Source of the DNA: Oscarella lobularis
Lineage: Eukaryota > Porifera > Homoscleromorpha > Homosclerophorida > Oscarellidae
DNA length: 64,000 nucleotides
Reading direction: 5' to 3'
Assembly: GCF_947507565.1 (NCBI RefSeq)
Contig: NC_089186.1
Span: 186,001-250,000 of the forward strand
The position numbers and the translations under genes were made by a program. The first letter of the stretch is position 1, and each line of letters opens with the position of its first letter. Below the pieces are notes generated by a model. The model saw nothing but the letters and a program-made list of their open reading frames with translations, did no database searches and was not told the DNA's origin. Positions 40,219 through 52,400 of the stretch are shown here, piece after piece.

Positions 40219-43200
40219 ATGCATCTCGTCGTCCTTCGGTTAGCCCTCTTCTTTACCACATTGTTCCGCACATCAGACGGAAAAAATATCCCGGCTAATG
40301 ACGTAGCTTTAAAAGAGGACCTCGACTTGACGCCAAACTGGCCCGAAGGAATCCACCAATACTACCAGGGTCACGCCAACCCGACCGAACGCGCTTTCAC
40401 ATATCGACGAAAAGCAGAGCCGTCTCAGGCCAAATCCCGACTACTATTCGTTGACTACGCGGGAATGACGTGGACGTATTCGCCGAGAACGGCTTCGTGG
40501 ACGACGCTATCACAAATAGCGGAATTCGATCGCTTGAGCGGTAATTCGATTACAAGTTTATGCGAAACGAGAGCCGTTGCGTTCGGTGGATCCCGACACA
40601 TATACGACTCGATAGAGACTACGTTTCACACGACTACGTTGATGATTTTTGACGGTGAAAGCGAAGAGTGGGTTCGTCAAAATTTGGAAAATGGCCCTCA
40701 AGGTCGCGACTACCACAAGGCGTTTACACGTTATGAAGAGAAAAGCCCATGTCAATGTAAGGAGTCGCTGTATATTTACGGCGGAACTTCCTTGTTTTAT
40801 ACCGAAAATACGGATTTCTGGGAGCTTCGCTGTGTAGACGACAAAAGCCTGCAATATGAATGGATTAAAATTAACGCCAGCTCGTGGCCTCTCAATACTT
40901 TCGTCGACAGATACGCATTTTCGGTAAACGAAGACCAAATTTACTGGCTGACGCATAACAGTCAAACAGCGTGGATTTTTGACGTAACGAACGAGACATG
41001 GGCTTCGAAAACGATTGATAGCGCTTGCCCAAATTATGAAAATGTTACGTTCCTTTATCAGGAAGGCATAGTTTATGTCAAAGAGTACGGACTGCTCATA
41101 TTTCAAGTGGACGATGAACTACTTGGAGTGTACAATGTAACGGGAAATCTATTCCAATGCGTAAGCGTCGAATTTGGAGGCGATCTATGTAGAGACGAAA
41201 CCGTTCCGGCAAAGTTTCTGCTTCTAGATGATCAAATAGTCTTTGTGTCGCTTCTAAAGCAGCTTAGCGTTCAAGTGAAACTTTGGAAGCTACAGATAGA
41301 CAAACTTCTTCAAATTTTGAAAACGGATTCAATAGCCGTGTTTGAAGAAATTCATTACACCAATAAGTACCCTGTTAGTTATGATGACCTAGATGCAAGT
41401 CTGGTTCGCGTAAGTGACACTACTTGGTACCTCGTGCTCGAAGAGGACCAAGAGGTGAACATGTGGCTGTTTGAAAAAGACTTTCGCAGATGGACGCTCT
41501 ACGATCTAGATCACATGCCAGGAACACGTAAAACGAACGCTCGTTTAGCGACCCAAGATCATCAGTACGTGGTCTTCTATGGAACTAGTCGCAGCTACAG
41601 TTCATCAGACGATCTTTGGGTGTATAGCATAAATAAACGAATATGGACAAAGGTTCGTTCTCTTGGAAACGCGCCCACACAGCTCACGTCGTACGCTACG
41701 ATGGACTCAATAGAAAACGGATCGCTGCTTCTATTCGGCGGTGTAGACAATGAACTGAATTCTCTATGGATGGTAACAGTGGACTTTAATCGCATGGAAG
41801 CAACTTGGGAAAGAATTTGCTGCGACGTCCAGCAAGGGCCTGCAGTGTTGAAACTACAACAGTGGTCAAGCACTGTTATGGAATAATACGCTGTTCGTGT
41901 ACTTTGCTAAAACCAATTCTTCCTGTAATTGGACAACATATTATGCAAAGCTTGGCATGAACGAAATAACGTGGAATTCTAGAAATACTTCAATTGACCC
42001 AGAACTACTGCATTTCCACGTGAACGATCCTTTGGAAAACGTCTGCAGTAGGCCAAGCACTGCAATGGGTCGTTTTGCATTGACAACAAGCAAATTCGGA
42101 TACTTTCTAATAGAAGATCTTAGTGAAATGAACCTGGAGATGGTGAAAGAACACGAACTACCATTTGCGTTCTTCAACACGAAATTTCTACAGGCAGGCA
42201 GCGGAAACACGGTATTCACTTTCATAGTCACAGAGATTGAGAATAAGACAGAAGTACCTAGCTTCGTAGATTTCAAATTTCCAGGCTGCAAACCTGGAAC
42301 GAACAGTTCCAATTACGTTCAGTATCCGTGCCGCCTCTGTCCCAAGGGACAATACAGTGATCATTACGGTGCACATAACTGCACCGGTTGTCCAACCGGT
42401 TTGGTAACAAGTTCAGCCGGCTCGACTTCCTTCAAAAATTGCACGTGTGCGAGAGACAGGTGTGCTCACGGAGAATGCATCTTGCAAAGCGACTACACAT
42501 CCGTTTGCATTTGCTACTTCGGATTCACCGGCCAATCGTGCGAAACACCGACAACATATCTCATCGGTATGGGAGTAGTAGTCGCTCTACTACTAATTGC
42601 TGCTTTTCTATACTGTACAAAGCGCGTCAAAAAACATCAAAGTGTGGCCAGATACACGCGATTCGAATTGGAAATGGCCGAGAAAACGGTCGCTCAACTA
42701 TGCGACATCTGGTCGGTAGACAAGGAAGAAATCGAATTTGAAAAATTGATTGGAAAGGGATCGTTTGGCGACGTGTGGGCCGCTCAGTATCGCGATCAAA
42801 CCGTCGCCGTCAAAGTTCTCAAAATCAAAGACGAAGACTGCACTGACAAGCAATTGGAGGAATTCAAAGACGAGAGCGAATTGCTTCGATCGATTTTCCA
42901 CGCCAATATCGTTCGTTTTATCGGCACTGGAAAGACGACGGAAAACAAACCGCTCATCGTTCTGGAGTACATGGAACGAGGGTCGGTTCGACAAGAGTTG
43001 GATGACAAGTACGGCGATCATCCTATGGATATCGCGCTTCAGGTGAAATACGCTCTACACGCGGCCAAGGGTATGCGTCATCTCCACCGCATCAATCGAA
43101 TGCATCGCGATCTCAAGTGCGATAACCTGCTCGTCAACAACGCGGGAATCGTCAAAGTCGCCGATTTGGGCTGCACCAAAATCGCGCCCAAGATCAGCGA

Positions 43201-43546
43201 AGACGATGATAGTGGAAGTGCTCGCGGATCGCGCGCCGTCGGTACGGCGTTTTTCAGGGCTCCTGAAATACTTCGCGGGGAAGAGTACGGCGTTGCCGTC
43301 GACGTCTACAGCTACGGTATAACGCTGTGGGAAATTATGACGGCAAAGTATCCGTACGTCGAGAAATATGAGAAGGGGTTATTGGGTCAAGAAATCATCG
43401 ATAAAATTGCTCACAGTGACTTACGACCAGAATTTCCGGATGACTGTGGACAGAATTTGAAAAAATTGGCGATATGGTGTTGGAATGGAAACCCGTGTGA
43501 GAGGCCAACGTTTGAAGAAATCGTTCCAGTGCTGAAAGGACTCTAA
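40219..43546 (+). pseudogene. Receptor kinase 6, interrupted by a one-base frameshift
   Basis: Two frames (40219-41886 and 41897-43546) together encode the complete receptor: signal peptide MHLVVLRLALFFTTLF, Kelch-like ectodomain, CRLCPKGQYSD, CICYFGFTGQSCE, membrane helix, and a kinase with GKGSFGDVW, HRDLKCDN and DLG. Where paralogs read SSAIWNNTFYVYF, this copy reads GTTATGG instead of GTATGG at about 41874-41880, one extra T, giving a stop six bases later. Everything before and after is open and conserved, about 1110 codons in total. It may be a very young pseudogene, an allele or an assembly error. It is the most distinct ectodomain after receptor 1. Confidence 0.82.
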
Positions 43547-44760
43547 TCGTCAATGGATGCGGTAAGGAATTGCAACAAGGCACTAATAGAAGTGTTACAC
43601 CGTCTAGTAGTTCTGCTGTGGCTATGTTGTTGTCGTTTCGTTTGTCTGTTCGCCTTAATTAAACCATCTGCATGTGGTAGGTTAGACGATCGTGACTAAG
43701 GACACTTTGCTGAATGGAAATTCTCCGAATCTACCAGTAGATTTTAGAATAGTTTTGTCGTGACTCGTTCATTAGCATGGAAATGAATGAGAAAAAAAGA
43801 GTGACTGTTGAATTGCAAACTCCGCATATTGTACTTCAATAAACCTATATTACCTCATATATCCATTGAGAAATGGTCTAAAGCACGTGGCGGCTGCTAG
43901 CTAATGTTCGAGGGAAAGGAGCTACAACCTTCTAGCCTCTAGAACGCCCTACCTACTAGCAGCCGCCGACTAAACCTTAGTGCAAGGGAACAAGGACCCA
44001 TGAATACTAGCGTAGTTATGCAAAGAGCACGGAATTGCCGTCACTAAACTACGACCGAATGTTGTCCCCACTACACTCTCTGCTGCGTACATACACAATT
44101 CACACGTCTATTTTATGAGAGTTTCATGCGTTGCTGTGCCACCAGCCCCCGCTCGAGCCCCAACCCGCCCTCAATTACACGTTCAGAAATTATAGCCCTA
44201 GGTTTTAGATTCGGTCATGAAATCGGTCTCTATGCCCAAAGCGCGGGCAGTGGCACAGCATTGCAATTGATCTCTATCTACGCTGCAGAAAGCCTGACCC
44301 CTAAGTGCACGCCTACACCAGGTGAGGCCCCCAAGAGGGAACGTGACGAACCTTATTCATCCATTGAACTGCGAGACAATCGACGATGGAGAATTTTCAG
44401 CCAGCTAGCCCTGCAAAACAGAGCGGGTTGGCTAATGTGCTCAGGCTATTACTATGAAATGGACGTACTGAACCCTTTTCGGTACTTCGAAGCCTTCTTC
44501 GGTCTTACCTCTAATATTTTTCGCTTTCCCACGCTGCAAAAAGCCACTCGATTGAAGCGAAACTGCAATTTCTGATGACGTGCCAAAGGAGAGGCAAATT
44601 CCGGCAATTTCCGTCTCCATGCCGTTGCTCATTCTTTCCTAGTGGCTGGGTTGGGCCGTTCTGAGGTGTCCGTGCCACTAGTCCACCCAGCTTTGGCGTA
44701 CAGGCGAGAGAAGACCGTCTTTTGGTAGATTTTTGTGCGCATGTGCACTCGTCTTACAAT
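43547..44760. repeat. Spacer repeat next to the transposon
   Basis: 43780-44580 is a spacer-repeat copy, with inverted GGCGGCTGCTAG arms at about 43889-43970, most similar to the copy at 58650-59500. The part just left of the transposon (44715-44758, with TTTTGTGCGCATGTG) also has a match at 59545-59585. No gene. Confidence 0.75.
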
Positions 44761-44811
44761 AGAGGGGTTGCATGTGACGTCATGATCCACGTGACGTTGA
44801 CCGTGGTGGGC
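44761..44811 (+). repeat. Left terminal inverted repeat of transposon
   Basis: Starts AGAGGGGTTGCATGTGACG and ends GACCGTGGTGGGCAA; matches the inverse of 49112-49161 with a few mismatches and small gaps. Preceded by AT. Confidence 0.88.
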
Positions 44812-45106
44812 AAACTGGTGGGCGCGCCTGCGGGCAGCTGGGTGTATCGATGAAAATCCACCCTATCCGTCGGGGACCGGGTACTCATCACTTAGAAACG
44901 GTCTTTATAGGGCTTTTAGTACTGCCAATTTCGCTCAACATCCGCAAGTATCGGAGCGGCGAGCTAATTTGGGGGGCGTGACTCGTTGACGATGAGGCTC
45001 TAATTTATGCTGACTCGGTGCTTACTTTGTTGACTTTAGAGGGAGAAGGGTGTGCCTATCGCGTGTAGCTATTCCATTCTGTCACTGAATTTCGCATTAA
45101 ACGTAT

Positions 45107-47365
45107 ATGCTGCGTTTTCTGGGCACACTTAGCGCGCGTGTAATGGAACGACTTTCGAAACGTGTCTCCGGTCTTTCTCGCGAGTCACAGGCGAGATATA
45201 GGGCGAAAGTCACTGCTGCTGGCTTGCTCGTTGATCCGTACGAGATTGATGAATGGACGGCGTCTCCTGATGAGATTCCTGACGTGAAATCGAGCGATAT
45301 GATAATCTACATGATATCAACACCGAGTCCTTACACAAGACAGGAAATAAAGGTTCGGGTAATGCATTGACTTACGGCCATGACTGCAGTACTTCATTAG
45401 GCCTGGAAAGGAATGCTTAGTGGAGACAGTTTCGTATCTGCTGGCTGGGTGCACAATCTGCAATTGCACAAGTTTCTTGATTCTTCTGGAGAAAAGAAAT
45501 TCGTTATCATGGGAAAGGTGAGTTGCAGGTACACTCTATCATACAAATCTGTTAACATGCATCAAGGTGAGGCATTCACAAAGATCAGATGCAGATCACC
45601 TTCTTCCGTGGGCAATTTTTGCGCGTGACGGAGAAGTTCTTTCTACGCATTGCACCTGCATGGCAGGGTATTTCTTGCATATTGATGACGTGCTTACTTA
45701 TTGATGACGTGCTTACTTCACTGACAATAGACTGGGAGAAGCATGCTCTCATATAGCGGCAATCCTCTCCTGCGCTGTCAATGCTGCTGATGCGCGACGA
45801 AATTGCGGCGACGACTCCTGCACGTCCCAGTCATGCGTTTGGTTGCCGCCACGCCGCAACGTGAGTTCGATTGTTGTACGTGACTGTCCTTACACTTGAA
45901 TTTTAGGTCAAGCCTGCATTTGTTCGCGACATCTGCTTCAGCAACCCAAAGCGGAAGAAGAGTGGCGAACCTGCCAGTACACAGGTTGCTGGGAAGGAAA
46001 TTCTTCCTCTGAGAGCTACTGCACGCCTATCTAGGTTGAGGGGAAAGTTATTAGTCCTCCCAGTGAAGACCAGCTGAAAGCGTTTTACGACGGGATAAGC
46101 GGGGCCAAGCAAAAGCCAGCTATTCTGCTGGTCACTCCTGGGTACGCCAAGGACTTCGTCCCTAAGGCCAGCAATCCGTCATTTCCCAAGCCCATTACGG
46201 ATCTGTACGATCCTGAAGCATTGGAACTTTCTTACTGCAGCCTGCTAACAAAATGTGAACAAATGAAAAGCAGTATTACAGTAAGGGCAACGCGAACACT
46301 ACCTAAGCTATCAGCTGTAACAATTTTTTTGAGGTTTCCGCCGACCAGGCGTTAAAGATCGAGGCGGAGACACGAAATCAGGCGTCCAGCAAACTGTGGT
46401 CTGCTCACAGAGCTGGAAGAATAACGGCGTCAAATTTCAAGGATGCGGCACACACCAAGCGCGATATGCCGTCTGTTAGTCTAATAAAGAGACTGTGCTA
46501 TCCACGCGCTTTCTCAACAGAGGCTACTAGGTAAAGGTCAGTAACACATAAAAGGGAATTTCTGATTACTTTTGCAAAGGTGGGGTCAAGAGAATGAAGA
46601 AACGGCACGACAAGCCTACTTTGCTGCGGCTACACACAAGCACGAAGGTCTCACCATTCATCTTGCTGGCCTCTTCCTTGATCCGGAATGCTCATTCATT
46701 GGTGCATCTCCGGATGCATTGGTTTGTTGCGAGTGCTGCGGTCAAGGCACGGTCGAATTGAAGTGCCCGTTCACTGTGCGAGACAGCCCCCTGCGCAGCA
46801 CTGCCAATCTTTGCCTGACGGAAACTGACGGGAAGTGGATGCTTCAGAGAGATCACGCCTACTATTACCAGGTGGGCATTGGGCAGAGGGGACTTCCGAC
46901 GGGAGATCACGCGTACTATTACCAGGTACAAATGCAAATTCATGTCTGTCGCGTGTCATACTGCGACTTTGTGGTGTGGACCCCACAAGAAATGGCCGTC
47001 GAGCGTATTCATCCGGATCCTGAATTCATGCGAGAGAAATTGGAGAACGTCAGTCACTTTTTACCTACGGGCTTTTGCCGGAGATTGTCGGGAAATGGTA
47101 CACGCGGAGGCCAGTGGTGAGCACCGACAATATCGTACCTGTTCCGGTCGTCAGTCGTGACGACGTGCAAGTAATCGACGCTACTGATACGAGTGATTCT
47201 GCTTCCTGGTGCTACTGCGGCGAGCCAAGCAAGGGCCTGATGATCTTCTGCGAAAGCAAAAAATGCAGAATTAAATGGTTTCACTGCGACTGCCTAAGAA
47301 TGCAGTCGGTGCCAAAGGGCAAATGGTACTGTCCCTCTTGCAGAAAAGTAGACAATGCTAAATGA
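45107..47365 (+). pseudogene. YqaJ-type nuclease with SWIM and PHD fingers (transposon-encoded)
   Basis: Seven exons read by splice sites and phase: 45107-45352, 45401-45517, 45567-45667, 45731-45860, 45907-46280, 46334-46530 and 46580-47365. A SWIM zinc finger spans exons 3-4 (CTCMAG then LGEACSHIAAIL). The YqaJ exonuclease domain starts at GRITASNF in exon 6 and continues with GASPDALV, VELKCPF and YYYQVQMQIHVC. A C-terminal PHD finger follows (WCYCGEPSKG, WFHCDCLRM, WYCPSC). Two single-base frame changes are seen: in exon 5 near 46045 and near 47060, where a run of five T would need six. A 54-base in-frame stretch at 46871-46924 starts GT, ends AG and repeats DHAYYYQV, so it may be an intron. 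Decay or sequence error could explain the frameshifts. Confidence 0.75.
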
Positions 47366-47405
47366 GTAGTTCAATTAATGGTAGTAGTGGGGGTGAATAT
47401 GACGT

Positions 47406-49041
47406 CTATTCTCCACTGACAACGGACGGACACAGGTTAACACAAGCACAACATACCCTAATCAATTTATCTAGAGTTGAGTTACCGCTACTGCTGTTGG
47501 AGATGAAGGAGATTGGCATGACGCTCTGTAGGATCGTGTACTTCTGTTTCAGGACGCCTATGAGTCGCTCAACATGGATCCTTACCAGCGATAACTCTCG
47601 ACTCCAGTCGACATCAATCTTCTCGAGCTGTTTCCTGCCTCTGGTAAATGTTGGCATCTTAATTTCGCTCATGGTAAGTCGAGCGTAGGCATGACAGGTA
47701 AATCCACGATCTGCTAGAATTACGTCGCCTGTGACATAAGACAGTCATAACCATAACACAGTCACGCAGAGGTATTGACCTACCCGGTAGCAGTAGATGC
47801 GTTAGGCCCGAACTTTCCAGTATGTCTTTGTCAGACATACGACCACCAGCTGCATGGGAAAGAAACGAAATGGTTCCTTGAGGTGATATGCCAATCAGAA
47901 ATTTGATTGTCGAATGATGTTTGTAATTGCTCCAGACTTGGGCTCTCGCAAGCAGGTCGGACGGTCGTTCTATGAATATCTCGGTGCAATCGACTATTAC
48001 ACAGCAGGACTTGAAGAATTTGCGGAAGGACGTGGGCATTGTCAGACGAAGCGTCTCTCTGTCGGGCCAGCAAATCAGGTGAGCACATTTGATGTGCATC
48101 ACATCCAGAACTTGGTGAAAATGCCGAGATACCGTACTTTTATGTACGCCATACCGATCGCCTATGTCTTCGTCCGTTAGATTCAGACGGATCTTTAAGA
48201 AGAACATGACGAAAATGTCCTTCTTTGTTAGTTTGTTCCCTTCAGGAAGGGCATCTTCAACCAGCTGGAACAACGAGTAAAAAACAGGCCATTCATGAAT
48301 ACCTACGAGTGAGTACACACTGAGTGAGTAATGTAACAGTAATGAAATTTGAATACCTGTGTAGAACTTCAATTTAGAATTGTTATTCTTCAAGAAGTCG
48401 AACGAGATAGAAATTTGACCAATTGCCTCCCTCAAACCGTCTCGTTCGTCGGTCATTCGCTGCAACTCGCTTTCCAGCCCCTTGATGGCAGTGAAAGACA
48501 TGTCTGTTTGACAAGAAGAGGCCATGCAAGTATCATCATTCGCTTCGTCGATAAGGCTTTCGTCCACAGTCATATCGATTGTGCAAGCAACGGATTCCTC
48601 ACTCTCAGCAGCAGACAATAGCCCCCTCCTTCTTTCGTGACGTTCGTATCTGCCAATTGACGTCTTCGTCGACACAGCTGAAAATGAGTACCCCATCCGC
48701 ACGCTGGGAACCCAATCAGGGTTTGTTGCATCCTGTAGCGGTGAAGGTGAGCCTGTAGCAAGACGCGGCGATTAATTAAATTTTAGGTAAAAAACCATTC
48801 TCGTACCGCTAATGAAGTGAGCCGAGCAAACTCTTGAATCGGCAGAGGGAGCCCAGTCTTTCCTCCTGATTGCCGCTATCCATTTTTCGCGTCGTCGAAC
48901 GCGTAAATCGTCTGTTGTCTGGCAGGAACGACGCACAGAATTCGTGGAAGAAGGGATACGGAAAAAGCGAATTCCACTGCCGCTTTCCGATCGATTCGCG
49001 CATCCGATTACGCAGCACGTTTGAACCATATCTACGTACAA
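47406..49041 (-). CDS. THAP-DDE transposase
   Basis: Four exons: 48807-49041, 48357-48752, 47784-48302 and 47406-47728; about 490 residues, phase-consistent throughout. Exon 1 encodes a THAP zinc finger (CCVIGCANR, FFRIPS, REKWIAAIRR, VCSAHF), completed in exon 2 by the usual DWVPSV end. A coiled segment follows (ELQRMTDERDGLREAI). Exon 3 has the helix-turn-helix (LTDEDIGDRYGVHKSTVSRH) and the DDE_Tnp_4 catalytic core (VIVDCTEIFIERP). Exon 4 adds DVILADRGF and HVERLIGVLKQKY, giving the D, D and E positions. The 54-nt intron between exons 2 and 3 is a multiple of three, so the frame also stays open if it is retained. It lies in a convergent pair with the YqaJ gene. No inactivating change is seen. 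Confidence 0.85.
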
Positions 49042-49111
49042 CGACGGTAAATCGGTGAAAAAACCCTAAATAACCCAATGCGGAACAGCTGTCCCACCTT
49101 GTAGGCTTGCC

Positions 49112-49161
49112 CACCACGGTCGATGATCACGTGCGCTGTGACGTCACCGTGCAACCCCTCT
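49112..49161 (-). repeat. Right terminal inverted repeat of transposon
   Basis: Ends GCAACCCCTCT, the inverse of the left end, followed by AT. Contains GTGACGTCA on both strands as in the left repeat. Confidence 0.88.
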
Positions 49162-49460
49162 ATACTAAAAGTCTTGCCACCGCTAATTAAATATTTCCAG
49201 GCGAACTAGGCAGCCACAAGCAATAAAAAAACTACATAACAAAAACTTAAGAAAGCACACAGCAACTTCACATTTAAAAGGTTAATTAATGAAAACAGCG
49301 AGGCCTCTCTAAAACGTTTGACAGAAAGATCTGCGGTGCTCAGCACAGACACATTAGTACTAACTCATACCTCCTAAACGCGGATAAATAACATAAAAAA
49401 GACTACTCACGAAAGAGGTAACGTTTGCCCAAATACTTCTAACAAAAAAGGAGCAAAAGC
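49162..49460. other. AT-rich spacer, nothing recognised
   Basis: Between the transposon end and the stop codon of the minus-strand kinase gene. No gene or repeat seen. Confidence 0.5.
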
Positions 49461-52400
49461 TTACTTATGAACCGGCAAGATATGACGCTGTAGCCACGGC
49501 GCCTCCACAAGACTCAAATGACTTTCTCCATGCAGCTTACCCTTTACCATTCTCTTTGGATTACACTGATCGTATTCGTCGGAATTCTTGACTCGTTCCA
49601 ATTGAGCCAAGCACTCTTGCGCACCTGGCCTCCTGCTTGGATCAACGCTTATCATTTGACGGCACATTTGCTTCACAGCCGGATAACTGACGCGGGAACA
49701 TTGCCCAAATCGATCGACAGATACCGGTTGCTCCCCGATCATCAACTCAACGAGAGTGACGCCGAGGCTGTACACGTCAGCCATCTTCGTATTAGGAATC
49801 CTACCTTTCTCGGGGTCTCGTTCGGGAGCTAAATATTCAGGACTCAACGCCCCGGCTGAGAGAGACACTTCGACAAAGCGAGCCGCGCCCAAGTCGCATA
49901 TCTTGGGCTCCATTAGCGCCGTCACGACGACATTTGAAGAGCGAATGTCCCCGTGCAAAACTCCCTTTGAACCGAGTAGATGGAGATAAGTGATACCGGC
50001 CGTTGTCCCCAACGCCAGATCAATCTGCTCTCGCAAAGTGAGAGGCAGTCCTGAACGATGAGCGGCCCTAATGACGTCGGAAAGCGAGCCTTCGAGAAGT
50101 TCGGTGATTATTCGAAGAGGAACGTTGTTTTCCGTCGTGACGCCGCATAAGGAGACGATGTTGGGATGGCGAGCTCGAGTACAGACGGAGATCTCTTGTT
50201 GAAAAAGACGAAGATAGTAGTCGGATTCCAGGCACGCATAGAACATCTTTACAGCCACGGGACAGCCACGCCAATAGCCCACTTTCACCTCTAAATAATT
50301 TTTTAAATTAATAATTAGTTTTGAATTGGCTATACTTCACCTCCGAAAGAACCTCCTCCAAGCTTAATTCCCGTCATTGTGACGTCTGCAATGGGAATGT
50401 GCAAAAGATCGTTTTGTTCTCTTGCTATTTTCAGCTGCTTCTCTTTCTCTTCCATCTCTTCAGTAATATCTCTCAATTCAGAAATCAATTTCTCTGGCAA
50501 TCACGATTGAATAAGCAAAATTAATGTCAATATAACAACATACCGTGCTCAATTCGTGCGTTTTCAATTTGTACGTCTTTGGCTTCACCCGCGGCCTTCA
50601 ATTGCACTTAGGGTTAGACAAGGTTACGCAGGAGAGCAATATCAAATCAAAGATTATTACCCCGATCCCTTTCCGAAGCAGTCAACCTTTGTTTGTATAC
50701 GTCTGTCGTGAAATGCATCTATCACTACCACATGTTTGTTGAAGTCGAAATGTCTCACCAATCGCTTGAGCTTGATTCTCAATCTCTTTGTTTTTCGCTT
50801 GAACATCGATTAACAATGCCTCTAATTCTTCTTTTTTTGAGCCAAAGCAAGAGCCGTTTCTTCTGAACGGCGACTCAGATCCTATTATTAATTATTCTCC
50901 TCAGAATAAAAAAATCAATTTTATCGGTTTCTGTTGTAAAAATCGACATTAATTAAATAATTAATGTCCATCTTTGATTTTTTGTGTGCAAATGCGCGGC
51001 AAGGCTGCTATCAATACAGAGCCATACGCGATGTATCCTACCGTGAAATCCTTCTTGAAACTGCTTTTGGAGAGAGCGAACGTCGAAACTCCTGCCAAAG
51101 TTTGCCAATGACCCAACAGAACGGCACCCTTTGCTACAGCAAGTGAACACTGCCGAGGAACAATAACCTGAACGCCGCCTGCTTCTTCAAACTCGCGTCG
51201 AAGAAACAATTGAAGCAGACGACACTCAGCAAAGCCGCCGACGAGAATGAGACAGTCAATTGAGTCAAACATAGCAAAGACTCTCTTCAGATGATCGGAA
51301 ATGTTAGTCAATACCGGATCAAATAATTTTGCTACTTCCGGATGATTCAAAATTAGTGCGCCGCGAAAGTACTTCGATATTGCGTAGACCCAATCGCCAG
51401 GATACGTCGCTCGATACTCGTCAATGACGTCTTTACCAAATATCTGCTCGAGAAGTTTGACGTAGTTCTTGTTGACGTACGTGCCACCCCGCGCGCCGTC
51501 TACGGAGCAGTACAACTCTTTCATCAGTCCACAACCGAAAACTTCGTAAACGGCTACGTCGGTCGTCTCGCCGCCGAGATCGGCGAGTAAGTAGCGTTTT
51601 CGAGCTTGAAAAACGCTGCTCACGAATCGATCAGCGTCATTGGCGTTCTCATGATACTGGAGTGATTCGCAGTAGAGCGACGCCGATTCCGGTTCCAAAG
51701 CAATTTGCACGTTGTCGGGTTCCGCTTCAGAAGCAAGACCTGCCTATTGATTATAATGTATAAAATGTAGTAACTAAGTAATAGACTTTGACGCGCTTAC
51801 CTCGTATGCGGCTTCTCTCATCATTTGCCTGGCGACGTCGCTCCACATAGCGGGTACTGCGATTACCCATTTCACGTCGTCTTGCGTCAAATCGGTCGTT
51901 GAAAACAAATTGTACTCTTCAATGGCTTTGTCGCGAAAGTAGCGAAAAACGTGAGCGAAGACAGTCCCAACAGGGAATAGTCGTCCGTTATCCGCCGCAA
52001 TCTTAGTCCCTCGCGAAAGATCCCAAGCAAGCAAAAATTATTAATTAATCGAATCTACAGTAACTGGGAAAACGTGACTCCACCAATTTGGATAAATTCA
52101 TCTTGAATCGTTCAAAGAAGGGGTACCAGTACCACTTCTTCCTGAATCGTTCAAAGAAGTACCACTTCTTCTGCTCGTCTTCCTCCAAATCTTTGTAATG
52201 CGTCAGCGCATCTTGCCCGAACGAATGAAACGTTCCGTCGGGTCGGAGCAGAAGAACGGTGGGGATTTTCGTCTCTACGCCGCATACCCCCCAGCGAAAC
52301 GGGTCTTCGGCGCGCAATGCGTAGATGGCGAATATGTCGCGCGAAGATGACATTGCGTAGCCGCTGAACGCCGTTCCGATGTCTATGGCGACGACGTATC

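Larger units (their letters stand above)
44761..49161. mobile_element. ISL2EU-type DNA transposon, 4401 bp
   Basis: Terminal inverted repeats of about 50 bases begin AGAGGGGTTGCA and share GTGACGTCA and GACCGTGGTGGGCAA (left 44761-44811, right 49112-49161, inverted). AT flanks both ends (44759-44760 and 49162-49163), as expected for a 2-bp target duplication. Inside are two convergent genes: a plus-strand YqaJ-nuclease/PHD gene and a minus-strand THAP-DDE transposase. Pairing of a DDE transposase with a YqaJ protein and AT duplications is the known signature of the ISL2EU (IS4EU) superfamily. The transposase reads intact; the nuclease gene has frameshifts. Confidence 0.88.

Noticed and set aside
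40219-43546. Two separate genes (Kelch protein and receptor kinase)
   Set aside because: The two frames join at a point where five paralogs are continuous, with a single extra base explaining the break.
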